NCBI GenBank assembly: GCA_035275285.1
Contig: DATENA010000246.1
Span: 1 to 27,515 of the forward strand
Source: Chersky-265 sp035275285
Lineage (GTDB): Bacteria; Fibrobacterota; Fibrobacteria; UBA11236
Reading direction: 5' to 3'
Length of the DNA stretch: 27,515 nt
The notes below the pieces were generated by a model that was not told where the DNA came from, searched no databases, and saw only the letters and a program-made list of their open reading frames with translations. The position numbers were made by a program, and so were the translations under genes. Positions 14,534 through 21,911 of the stretch are shown here, piece after piece (position 1 is the first letter of the stretch; every line of letters begins with the position of its first letter).

Positions 14534-15727
14534 ATGTCCAGACACTTGTTCACGTCCGAATCGGTTTCCATGGGCCATCCCGACAAGATGGCCGACCAAA
14601 TCTCCGACTCCATCCTCGACGCCATGCTCGAGCAGGATCCCAAGAGCCGCGTGGCCTGCGAAACCTTGATCGCCACGGGCATGGTGGTCGTGGCCGGTGA
14701 AATCACCACCAAGGCCAACATCGATTTCCAGAAGGTCGTGCGCGACGCCGTCGCCCGCACCGGCTACACCAATGCCGAATGGGGCTTCGATTCCAAGACC
14801 TGCAGCGTGCAGGTGGCGCTCAACAAGCAGAGCCCCGACATCTCCCAAGGCGTGACCGAAGGCGAAGGCCTCCACAAGGAGCAAGGCGCCGGCGACCAGG
14901 GCATGATGTTCGGCTTCGCCTGCGATGAAACTCCCGAGCTGATGCCGATGCCCATCCATTACAGCCACCGCCTCGTCGAGAAGCTGGCCGAGCTGCGCGA
15001 GAAGGGCGTGCTCTCCTGGCTGCGCCCGGACTCCAAGTCCCAGGTCACGGTCGAGTACGTCGACGGCAAACCCAAGCGCATCGACACCGTCGTGGTGTCC
15101 ACCCAGCATGGCGAAGAGGTCTCCCACGAGGCCATCGTGAAGGAAGTCATCGAGAAATGCATCAAGGCCGTCATCCCGGCCAATCTGCTCGACGCCAACA
15201 CCAAGTACTACATCAACCCCACCGGCCGCTTCGTGGTCGGCGGACCCATGGGCGATTGCGGGCTCACCGGCCGCAAGATCATCGTCGACACGTACGGCGG
15301 CATGGGCCGCCACGGCGGAGGCGCTTTCTCCGGCAAGGATCCCTCCAAGGTGGACCGCTCCGCCGCATATGCCGCGCGTTACGTGGCCAAGAACATCGTG
15401 GCGGCCGGCCTGGCCACCAAGTGCGAAGTCCAGGTGGCTTACGCCATCGGCGTCGCCAAGCCCGTTTCGGTCTTCGTGGAGACCTTCGGCACCGGCAAGC
15501 TCTCTTCCGAGGCCCTGGAGACCCTGGTGAACGAGCATTTCGACCTCACTCCGGGCGGCATCATCCGCACCCTGGATCTGCTGAAGCCCCGCTACAAGGC
15601 CACGGCCACCCACGGCCACTTCGGCCGCAAGGGCGATGCCTTCACCTGGGAAAAGACCGATAAAGCCGACGCCCTCAAGGCGGCCGCCGCCAAGATCGGC
15701 GCCAAGCCCCAGATGGCCACCGCCTAG
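14534..15727 (+). CDS. metK: S-adenosylmethionine synthase
   Basis: 397 aa, close to the usual bacterial length. It makes SAM from methionine and ATP in the cytosol. Hallmarks: SESVSMGHPDKMADQISDSI near the N-terminus (substrate/ATP region; begins SESVSMGHPDK), GAGDQGMMFGFA (the P-loop-like motif), PTGRFVVGGPMGD, GGGAFSGKDPSKVDRSAAYAARYV (contains the signature GGGAFSGKDPSKVDRS) and FGRKGDAFTWEKTD near the end. The ATG at 14534 is supported by AGGAG and by family alignment; the frame remains open upstream to 14426 without family-like sequence. It is followed by a strong terminator and then ahcY, so the SAM-making and SAH-recycling genes are adjacent. Confidence 0.97.
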   Translation: MSRHLFTSESVSMGHPDKMADQISDSILDAMLEQDPKSRVACETLIATGMVVVAGEITTKANIDFQKVVRDAVARTGYTNAEWGFDSKTCSVQVALNKQSPDISQGVTEGEGLHKEQGAGDQGMMFGFACDETPELMPMPIHYSHRLVEKLAELREKGVLSWLRPDSKSQVTVEYVDGKPKRIDTVVVSTQHGEEVSHEAIVKEVIEKCIKAVIPANLLDANTKYYINPTGRFVVGGPMGDCGLTGRKIIVDTYGGMGRHGGGAFSGKDPSKVDRSAAYAARYVAKNIVAAGLATKCEVQVAYAIGVAKPVSVFVETFGTGKLSSEALETLVNEHFDLTPGGIIRTLDLLKPRYKATATHGHFGRKGDAFTWEKTDKADALKAAAAKIGAKPQMATA

Positions 15728-15736
15728 GGCCCATCC

Positions 15737-15773
15737 GGCCCGCCCGGCGCAAGCGCGGCGGGCCTTTCTTTTT
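15737..15773 (+). terminator. Intrinsic terminator of metK
   Basis: GGCCCGCC (15737-15744) and GGCGGGCC (15757-15764) form a perfect 8-bp stem around CGGCGCAAGCGC, followed by TTTCTTTTT. It is a strong stem with a good T-tract, 9 nt after the metK stop, so ahcY likely has its own promoter or depends on readthrough. Confidence 0.85.
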
Positions 15774-15842
15774 CGCATTCGAAGCTTTTCACGTCGGCCG
15801 GTCCCCAGCGGAAGCCGCAAACAAAAACAAGGAAGCCATCAC

Positions 15843-17315
15843 ATGTCGACCATGACTCAGGAAGCCCCCAAGGGCGTCAGATCCACCCAGTACAACGCCC
15901 CCGCCTGGGGCCAATACCAGGTCGCCGACATCAGCCTCGCTGATTTCGGCCGCAAGGAGCTCGAAATCGCGGAGAAGGAAATGCCCGGCCTGATGGCCAC
16001 CCGCGAGAAGTACGGCAAAAGCAAGCCCCTCAAGGGCGCGCGCATCATGGGCTCCCTGCACATGACCATCCAGACCGGCGTGCTCATCGAGACCCTCAAG
16101 GAGCTCGGGGCCGACGTGCGCTGGGCCTCCTGCAACATCTTCTCCACCCAGGACCATGCCGCGGCGGCCATCGCCAAAGCCGGCACCCCGGTCTATGCCT
16201 GGAAGGGCGAGACCCTGGAAGAATACTGGGAATGCACCCTGGCGGCCCTGAGCTTCCCCGGCAAGAACGGCGAGGCCATCGGCCCCGAGCTCATCGTCGA
16301 CGACGGCGGCGACGCCACCCTGCTCCTGCACTGGGGCGTCAGGGCCGAGAAGGACCCGTCCTTCCTGGACCGCAAGCCCGGCAGCGAAGAGGAAGCCGTG
16401 ATCCTGAAGCTCCTCAAGCGCACCCTCGCCGAGCATCCGGGCATGTGGGCCCGCTTCGTCAAGGACTGGAAAGGCGTCTCGGAAGAGACCACCACCGGCG
16501 TGCACCGCCTGTACCAGATGTTCGACAAGAAGGAGCTCCTGGTCCCGGCCATCAACGTGAACGACTCGGTGACCAAGTCCAAGTTCGACAACCTGTACGG
16601 CTGCCGCGAGTCCCTGGCCGACGGCATCAAGCGCGCCACCGACGTGATGGTGGCCGGCAAGGTGGCCGTGGTCTGCGGCTACGGCGACGTGGGCAAGGGC
16701 TGCGCCCAGTCCATGCGCGGCTTCGGCGCCCGCACCATCGTCACCGAGATCGACCCCATCTGCGCGCTCCAGGCCGCGATGGAAGGCTACAAGGTCACCA
16801 CCCTCGAGGACGCTTTGGCGGAAGGCAACATCTACGTGACCACCACCGGCAACGTGGACATCATCACCGCCGAACACATGAGCAAGATGAAGGATCAATC
16901 CATCGTCTGCAACATCGGCCATTTCGACAGCGAAGTGGACATCGCGGGCCTGAAGGCCTGGCCCGGCATCAAGCATACCAACATCAAACCCCAGGTGGAC
17001 AAGTACACCTTCCCCAACGGCAACAGCATCTACCTGCTGGCCGAAGGCCGCCTGGTGAACCTCGGCTGCGCCACCGGCCATCCGAGCTTCGTGATGTCCA
17101 CCTCGTTCACCAACCAGTCCCTGGCCCAGATCGAACTCTGGACCAAGAAGCTGGAAGTGGGCGTGTATACCCTGCCCAAGCATCTCGACGAAGAAGTGGC
17201 CCGCCTGCATCTGGAAAAGCTGGGCGTGAAGCTGACCAAGCTCAACGCCAAGCAGTCCGAATACATCAACGTGCCGGTGAACGGGCCCTACAAGCCCACT
17301 CACTACCGCTACTAG
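15843..17315 (+). CDS. ahcY: Adenosylhomocysteinase
   Basis: 490 aa, the longer bacterial/eukaryal-type form that carries the ~40-residue insert in the catalytic domain. It hydrolyses S-adenosylhomocysteine to adenosine and homocysteine, using tightly bound NAD. Seen: GSLHMTIQTGVLIETL (substrate domain), SCNIFSTQDHAAAAIA, NVNDSVTKSKFDNLYGCRES, the NAD-binding Rossmann motif CGYGDVGKGCAQSMRGFGA, CNIGHFDSEVD, and the C-terminal KPTHYRY that reaches the neighbouring subunit's active site. The ATG at 15843 has AAGGAAG upstream; the open frame further 5' belongs to the metK end and terminator. It clears the product inhibition of SAM-dependent methyltransferases and works with the adjacent metK. 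Confidence 0.97.
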   Translation: MSTMTQEAPKGVRSTQYNAPAWGQYQVADISLADFGRKELEIAEKEMPGLMATREKYGKSKPLKGARIMGSLHMTIQTGVLIETLKELGADVRWASCNIFSTQDHAAAAIAKAGTPVYAWKGETLEEYWECTLAALSFPGKNGEAIGPELIVDDGGDATLLLHWGVRAEKDPSFLDRKPGSEEEAVILKLLKRTLAEHPGMWARFVKDWKGVSEETTTGVHRLYQMFDKKELLVPAINVNDSVTKSKFDNLYGCRESLADGIKRATDVMVAGKVAVVCGYGDVGKGCAQSMRGFGARTIVTEIDPICALQAAMEGYKVTTLEDALAEGNIYVTTTGNVDIITAEHMSKMKDQSIVCNIGHFDSEVDIAGLKAWPGIKHTNIKPQVDKYTFPNGNSIYLLAEGRLVNLGCATGHPSFVMSTSFTNQSLAQIELWTKKLEVGVYTLPKHLDEEVARLHLEKLGVKLTKLNAKQSEYINVPVNGPYKPTHYRY

Positions 17316-17380
17316 GCGTGCGGGCAAGCCAGGCCCCGTCCAGGGCCGGCAACCTGCCGCTCCAGGGTCTTTGAATGAGC

Positions 17381-17410
17381 AAGGCCTCCGGGTTTCCCGG
17401 AGGCCTTTTT
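17381..17410 (+). terminator. Intrinsic terminator of ahcY
   Basis: A perfect 12-bp stem AAGGCCTCCGGG / CCCGGAGGCCTT (17381-17392 and 17396-17407) with a TTT loop and a TTTATT tail. A textbook strong terminator, 65 nt after the ahcY stop. Confidence 0.92.
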
Positions 17411-17439
17411 ATTCGGACCCGTCGGCCATTTTTCGCGAC

Positions 17440-17547
17440 TAAAAGGGATACCCGATGGTGTTCATGGGACCCGATGTTCTCGAGCTTCTGGAGCACGTCC
17501 TCGATATTGGCCTTGGAGGAGGTGCGGAGGTGGATGCCGTTCCCATT
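17440..17547 (-). other. Protein-like fragment, possible gene relic
   Basis: Read on the minus strand, about 35 codons directly after a TGA give NGNGIHLRTSSKANIEDV, then LQKLENIGSHEHHRVSLL. Third positions favour G/C, like the real genes around it, and the composition is protein-like. There is no ATG and the frame then dissolves. The plus strand over the same stretch also has a short frame (MVFMGPDVLELLEHVLD). It could be the relic of a gene cut by arrival of the ATPase cassette, or chance. No family recognised. Confidence 0.25.
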
Positions 17548-17549
17548 TC

Positions 17550-17580
17550 AAGGCCCTTCCCTATGGAAGGGCCTTTTTTT
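17550..17580 (+). terminator. Second strong terminator with no visible plus-strand gene before it
   Basis: AAGGCCCTTCC / GGAAGGGCCTT (stem 17550-17560 and 17565-17575, CTAT loop) followed by a run of T to 17580. It is an excellent terminator, but the only upstream gene, ahcY, already ended at its own terminator 140 nt before. It may insulate the ATPase or end an unrecognised short RNA. Confidence 0.85.
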
Positions 17581-17581
17581 G

Positions 17582-17630
17582 TTGAAAAAAGTGATTCTGG
17601 GTAGTAATTTAGAGATAATAACTCTAAATT
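17582..17630 (+). promoter_or_regulatory. Promoter with overlapping 9-bp dyad ahead of the ATPase
   Basis: TTGAAA (17582-17587), 17 bp, then TAATTT (17605-17610) forms a plausible sigma70-type promoter. Overlapping its -10 and presumed start point is a perfect 9-bp dyad, AATTTAGAG (17606-17614) and CTCTAAATT (17622-17630), around ATAATAA. The ATG follows 10 nt later with no Shine-Dalgarno, so the dyad is either an operator at the start point or a hairpin covering the initiation region. Confidence 0.5.
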
Positions 17631-17640
17631 CAGACCTAAA

Positions 17641-18801
17641 ATGGAATCAGTATCTCGATTTTTTACGCCTCCCTCGGGTAGCTTCTTCCTGTTCGGTCCC
17701 AGAGGGACCGGGAAATCCACATGGCTCCATTCCCATTTCCGGGACCAGGCCCGGTACGTGGATTTGCTGAAGCCGGATGTTTTCCGCCGATTCACGGCGA
17801 GGCCCGAAAGGCTGCGCGAGATTATCGCCGGAAACCGCGGGACCAAAACGATAATCCTGGATGAAATCCAAAAAGCACCCCAATTGCTGGACCAGGTCCA
17901 CTCCCTTATCGAGGATCACAAAAAAATCCGGTTCATCCTGACCGGATCCAGCGCCCGGAAACTGAAACGTTCCGGAGTCGACCTATTGGCGGGGCGGGCG
18001 CTCGTGAGGACGCTGCACCCGTTCATGGCGGCCGAGATGAAACAAAGGTTCGATTTGGAAAAGGCGCTGGTTCGAGGCCTCATCCCTCTCGTAGTGGATT
18101 CGCCGGAACCGGAGGAAACCCTTAAGGCCTATGCCGCCCTTTACCTGAAGGAAGAAGTTCAGGCCGAAGGCCTGGTGCGCAACATCGGATCCTTCGCGAG
18201 ATTCCTGGAAGCGTTGAGTTTTTCGCACGGGTGCGTATTGAATCTGAGCCATGTTTCCCGCGAATGCCAGGTAGGCCAAAAAACCGCGGAAGGATACCTC
18301 GAGGTGCTTGAAGACCTGCTCCTGGCCCATCGTCTGCCGGTTTTTCAAAAACGGGCGAAGCGCGCTTTGGCCAGCCATCCCAAATTCTATTACTTCGATA
18401 CGGGCGTGTTCCGGAGCCTGAGGCCCATGGGTCCATTGGATCAACCTGAACTCGTGTCGGGACCCGCCTTGGAAGGATTGGTCTTCCAGCATTTGCGCGC
18501 GTGGATAGCCTACGGGGGAGACAACCACAGCCTGAGCTACTGGCGGACCCAAGCCGGAAACGAAGTGGATTTCGTCGTCTATGGAAAGGACGGGATGCGC
18601 GCCATCGAGGTCAAGAATTCCCGGCGCATCCGCAGCGAAGATTTTTCGGGATTGGCCTCCTTCGGAGAAGACTATCCCGGCGCCAAACGCGTCATCCTTT
18701 ACCGGGGAGATGAGAGAATCGAGAGCAAGGGTATTCTTTGCCTTCCTTGCGGGGATTTTTTCAGGGGGTTGGTTCCGGGAAAACCGCTTTGGGCGGAATA
18801 G
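17641..18801 (+). CDS. AAA_14/DUF4143-type ATPase
   Basis: 386 aa. Walker A GPRGTGKST is at 19-27, the Walker B-like IILDEIQKAP at 71-80 and the sensor LTGSSARKL at 100-108. The DUF4143 winged-helix middle (about 165-260) is followed by a C-terminal restriction-endonuclease-like fold with Glu307-Val-Asp310 and Glu323-Val-Lys325 (NEVDFVVY ... AIEVK), a PD-(D/E)xK-like set. Proteins of this architecture are widespread, often mobile and mostly uncharacterised; some may act on nucleic acids. Base composition is visibly lower in G+C than the flanking genes, the start lacks a Shine-Dalgarno, and the gene is isolated between a double terminator and a convergent operon. All three suggest recent transfer. 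Confidence 0.85.
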   Translation: MESVSRFFTPPSGSFFLFGPRGTGKSTWLHSHFRDQARYVDLLKPDVFRRFTARPERLREIIAGNRGTKTIILDEIQKAPQLLDQVHSLIEDHKKIRFILTGSSARKLKRSGVDLLAGRALVRTLHPFMAAEMKQRFDLEKALVRGLIPLVVDSPEPEETLKAYAALYLKEEVQAEGLVRNIGSFARFLEALSFSHGCVLNLSHVSRECQVGQKTAEGYLEVLEDLLLAHRLPVFQKRAKRALASHPKFYYFDTGVFRSLRPMGPLDQPELVSGPALEGLVFQHLRAWIAYGGDNHSLSYWRTQAGNEVDFVVYGKDGMRAIEVKNSRRIRSEDFSGLASFGEDYPGAKRVILYRGDERIESKGILCLPCGDFFRGLVPGKPLWAE

Positions 18802-18877
18802 GCTCGATCCCCGGAATCCGGTCGGCAATCCATAAACAACTGCGCCCTCGCTACGAACCTATTCATGAGACCGTTTC

Positions 18878-19444
18878 TTACGGTTTGGCGAAGAGGTCGA
18901 AACGGAGGGTGAGCTGGTCCTTGGACTTCATGAACATGAGGCTGGGCCGCTCCACCCCGTAGTCGGACAGGTTGATTTCGAAGGTTCCCGTGATCTCCAC
19001 CCTGTCCTTGCCCAGGGCGGGGGTGACGTGGAAGCTCACCGGGCGGGTCACGCCGTGGAAGGTGAGGTCCCCGGCCACGAGGTAACCTCCGCCCTCGGGC
19101 TTGATGGATCGGCTCTCGAAGGACACGCGCGGGAATTTCAGGGCGTCGACGGCCTCGAGGGCATGGGAATCGCGGCTGGAATTGCCGCTGTCGAATTTCC
19201 TGACGTCCGCGGCCACCCGTATCCTGGACGATACGGTATCGTCCGAGAGCTCCACCTTGCATTCGAAATCGCGGGTGATCCCTTTCACCGTGTGCATGGG
19301 ATGGACCAGCACGTAGGTCAGGGAGGATTCGCCCTTGATGGCCTCGTAGGGCTTGGCCGGGGCGGGCGCGGCCAGGAACAGGAACAGGACGGCGGAAAGG
19401 GCGGCCGGGGCGGAAAAAGCTGCGGAGGCCTTGGAAGCGGTCAT
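18878..19444 (-). CDS. YceI-family periplasmic protein
   Basis: 188 aa with a signal peptide (about 1-30, AALSAVLFLFLAAPAPA), chosen start ATG at 19444 preceded by GAGG. The mature part has the YceI lipocalin-like order: ESSLTYVLVHPMHTVKG (39-55), a middle strand VAADVRKFDSGNSSRDSHAL, then FPRVSFESRSI (104-114), LTFHGVTRPVSFHV (128-141) and LSDYGVERPSLMFMK near the end. Family members bind isoprenoid-type lipids in a hydrophobic barrel. It starts 8 nt after the membrane protein gene, an arrangement like the E. coli yceJ (cytochrome b561-like)-yceI pair, so the two are probably co-transcribed. Confidence 0.88.
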   Translation of the reverse strand: MTASKASAAFSAPAALSAVLFLFLAAPAPAKPYEAIKGESSLTYVLVHPMHTVKGITRDFECKVELSDDTVSSRIRVAADVRKFDSGNSSRDSHALEAVDALKFPRVSFESRSIKPEGGGYLVAGDLTFHGVTRPVSFHVTPALGKDRVEITGTFEINLSDYGVERPSLMFMKSKDQLTLRFDLFAKP

Positions 19445-19452
19445 GGCGATCC

Positions 19453-20160
19453 TCAAAAAGTGATGACGAGCATGGCGCCGGCGAAGGCGGCGGTGGTCAC
19501 GTAACCGGATACCTGGTGCCAGGTGCGGACATCGCGATCGTCTTCGATCAGGGTGCCCAGCACGGGCGTCAGGATCATGCCCGTGAAATGGACCCAGGCC
19601 AGGGCCTTGTGGGTGGAGACGCTGCTCCAGCCGGATCGGCGGATCACGGGGGGAGGCGAAAGCAGGGACAGGGAGGCGGTGGTGAAATACGCGCCCACGG
19701 TGGTCCACGCCAATACGGACTTGGCGCCTTCATAACCGCTTTCGCCGTTGAGGATCATCTGGCCGCAATAGGCCGTGGCGATCATGGAGGCCAGGGTCAG
19801 GAAGCCGCCGATCTGATGGGCGGTGAGCATGCGGCGGCGCAGGAGCAGCTCCCGCTCCCGGGATTCCTCCGTCAGGGGATATGCCCCGATGGAGCGCATC
19901 ACCCCGTGTTCGCCCCACAATAGCCTTTCCCCCGGACCCAGGGTTTCCGGGAGCAGCGGATCGGCCGTAAGCGGGGAGGCCGCCGCGGTGGAATCCGCCG
20001 GAGCGATGGAATCCATCGGGGATTGGCCGTTCGGACCGGAGGCGGGGCGGTCCGCCCCGGCGGCGAAGGCGGGCGGGGCGGCGGTTGCGAGCCCGAGGCA
20101 CATGCAAACCAGGACGAAGACGCGGAGGGCCTGGAAGGAGGACGGGGATTTCGAAACCAT
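19453..20160 (-). CDS. Four-helix membrane protein with conserved-looking histidines
   Basis: 235 aa. A signal-like N-terminal helix (about 11-34), a Pro/Ala/Ser linker (35-75), then helices around 112-136, 147-167, 184-203 and 216-234. Histidines sit at or within the helices: His115 (LTAHQIGGF), His184 and His191 (STHKALAWVHFTGM) and His215 (RTWHQVSGYV). This pattern, together with the yceI-like gene 8 nt downstream, recalls cytochrome b561/YceJ-type haem proteins, in which paired histidines bind two b haems across a four-helix bundle. The similarity is in layout, not in clear sequence identity, and the N-terminal linker is unusual. No Shine-Dalgarno is evident at the ATG. Confidence 0.6.
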   Translation of the reverse strand: MVSKSPSSFQALRVFVLVCMCLGLATAAPPAFAAGADRPASGPNGQSPMDSIAPADSTAAASPLTADPLLPETLGPGERLLWGEHGVMRSIGAYPLTEESRERELLLRRRMLTAHQIGGFLTLASMIATAYCGQMILNGESGYEGAKSVLAWTTVGAYFTTASLSLLSPPPVIRRSGWSSVSTHKALAWVHFTGMILTPVLGTLIEDDRDVRTWHQVSGYVTTAAFAGAMLVITF

Positions 20161-20299
20161 GGGAAGAAATTAGCCATCCCGCAGCCCAAAACCCAAAGGC
20201 CGGAGGGTTTCCGGATTAAAAACCCGTCCGGGCGGCGATAGCCCCGCAAGACGGACCGGAACTCCGGTCCATTGCCGCTTAAAGGGAGGGGCCGAAGGC

Positions 20300-20527
20300 C
20301 TAACCTTCCACCTGGTGGGGATCCTTGCCGAATAGGAACTCGGATTGGATGGACCCGTCCAGCTTTCCGATCCGCAACTCGCCGACTTCTTCGCGCATCG
20401 CCAGGAAACGGCCCAGCTCAACGGCGTCGGGTTTGCTCTTGAAACGGCCTTCGGTGGCCTGATCGGGCGACTTCACGACGTACCATTCGTCGTTCTTGTG
20501 CACCACGCTGTAGATGATCCTCTGCAT
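20300..20527 (-). CDS. DUF2188-like small protein
   Basis: 75 aa, soluble. IIYSVVHKNDEWYVVKSPDQATEG resembles the DUF2188 opening (a Val-x-x-x-x-x-W-x-V-K pattern; quoted in part: VVHKNDEWYVVK), followed by FKSKPDAVELGRFLA as the helix and ELRIGKLDGSIQSEFLFGKDP as the closing strands (in part: RIGKLDGSIQSEF). The function of the family is unknown. The gene is single, without a visible Shine-Dalgarno, between the HD-GYP operon and the membrane protein/YceI operon, all on the same strand. Confidence 0.65.
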   Translation of the reverse strand: MQRIIYSVVHKNDEWYVVKSPDQATEGRFKSKPDAVELGRFLAMREEVGELRIGKLDGSIQSEFLFGKDPHQVEG

Positions 20528-20688
20528 ACAGATAAAATACCATTTGTCGATTTCCGGAGTCGCGTTAATTGATCGCGGGGCGATTCCCCGTCAATCGGGG
20601 CCTATTGGCGGTCGGAGGCCCGGCCCAGGGGCCGCGGCCGGCAGGCGGGCGCGGAGATTGCGGACGATGCTTACCGGATAGGGCCGGA

Positions 20689-21882
20689 TCAGAAACCGTC
20701 GAGGGGCTTGAATTTCGCGGCTTCGCTGTCCACGACTTTCACGATCTTGTCGTTTTTGTCCTTCATCAGGTCCACCAGCAGGACCTGCTTCATGGGCGGG
20801 GGTTGCCCTTTCTCGCTCCGCAGGACGGAGATCACCGGGCGCGTGTGATCGTCCGGATGCGCCGACACCACGCGTCCCATGCGGCCGCTGGCCAGTTCCA
20901 CGAAGGTGCCGATGGGATAGATGGAGAGGTAGCGCAGCAGGTTCTTCACCAGGGCGGGATCGAGGAAGTTCATCTGCCCCATCTTGATGACCTTGTCCAT
21001 GGCCATCTGGGGGGTGAGGGCGTCGCGGTGGGAACGCTTGTGGACCATGGCGCACAGGGTGTCCGCAATGGCGACGATGCGGGCGACCTGGGAGATCTGC
21101 GCGTTGGAACGGCGCTTGGGATAGCCCGCGCCGGTCATGCGCTCGTGGTGCTGGTAGGCGGCCGAAAGCACGTAGTCGGAGGCGCCCTGGATCTTCTCCA
21201 GCAAGGCGAAACTGGTGGAGGGATGCCGGTGGATCTCGCTGAGCTCCGGTTCCGTGAGCTTGCCGGCCTTGAGCAGGATGGCTTCCGGCACCATCATCAT
21301 GCCCACGTCCGCCAAAAGGGCGGCCTGGCCGATCTCCAGCACTTGCCCCTTGGAGAATCCGGAGGCGGTGGCGGCGGCCAGGGAGACCAGGCACATGTTG
21401 ACCGCATGCCGGTACAGATAGTCCGCCAGGTTGGGGGACTGGTAGAGGCACAGGGCCAGGAGGATGTTGCGGTCCTTTTCCATCACGTCCAGGAACGATC
21501 CGACCAGGGTGCGCACGGACCCCATGGAGGTGACCTCCCCCAGGCAGATCAGATCGTAGGTTTCCCTGGCCTGGGCCACGGAAGAATCCCAGGTCTTGAC
21601 CACGGTGGCCTTGTAGGTCAGGGTGCGTTCGATCACGGACATCTGGTCCATGCCGCGGTTCATGGGCAGGCCGGAAGGATTGTCGCCCGGTTCGCCTCTG
21701 TCCCACTGGGCCTGGAGGCGGCCCAGGCGCGGGCTTGCGGCCATGCGCTTTTCCAGGGTCATGGCGGCCGGGGGGGAATTGTCGCGGAAGGACGCGTCTT
21801 CCGTGCCCAGGGTCTCCAACTCGTCCAGGTTCAGTTCCAGGAGGGAATTGAGCTCCTTGTCCTCTTCCGAAATCTGATCCAT
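20689..21882 (-). CDS. HD-GYP-type protein with degenerate HD motif
   Basis: 397 aa from the ATG at 21882 (AAAGG upstream). The frame is open back to 22044, inside the previous gene. An N-terminal region of unknown fold (1-140) precedes an HD-GYP-like domain (about 150-330), then a C-terminal beta domain (332-397, GRMGRVVSAHP). Metal- and c-di-GMP-site residues: His159 retained. Where the family has HDxGK, the sequence is ALLADVGMM, so the His of HD is Ala191, with Asp192 present and the Lys replaced by Met. HRHP (218-221), HHER (245-248) and GYP (253-255) are retained. Typical HD-GYP proteins hydrolyse c-di-GMP; loss of one metal ligand suggests reduced or no catalysis, with possible use as a sensor. 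It follows fapA-like DNA by 29 nt, likely one operon. Confidence 0.82.
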   Translation of the reverse strand: MDQISEEDKELNSLLELNLDELETLGTEDASFRDNSPPAAMTLEKRMAASPRLGRLQAQWDRGEPGDNPSGLPMNRGMDQMSVIERTLTYKATVVKTWDSSVAQARETYDLICLGEVTSMGSVRTLVGSFLDVMEKDRNILLALCLYQSPNLADYLYRHAVNMCLVSLAAATASGFSKGQVLEIGQAALLADVGMMMVPEAILLKAGKLTEPELSEIHRHPSTSFALLEKIQGASDYVLSAAYQHHERMTGAGYPKRRSNAQISQVARIVAIADTLCAMVHKRSHRDALTPQMAMDKVIKMGQMNFLDPALVKNLLRYLSIYPIGTFVELASGRMGRVVSAHPDDHTRPVISVLRSEKGQPPPMKQVLLVDLMKDKNDKIVKVVDSEAAKFKPLDGF

Positions 21883-21911
21883 GTCCAGCCTTTCAACCTT
21901 TCCGGAACCGC

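Noticed and set aside
245..20160. Homology between the two signal-plus-helix membrane proteins at 245-955 and 19453-20160, which share KALAWV at a helix start
   Set aside because: The match is six residues in a hydrophobic context, and helix number and histidine pattern differ.
20591..21706. A 371-aa minus-strand frame overlapping the HD-GYP gene
   Set aside because: Arg/Pro/Gly-rich frame-shifted shadow; the 20689-21882 frame has the domain motifs and the ribosome-binding site.
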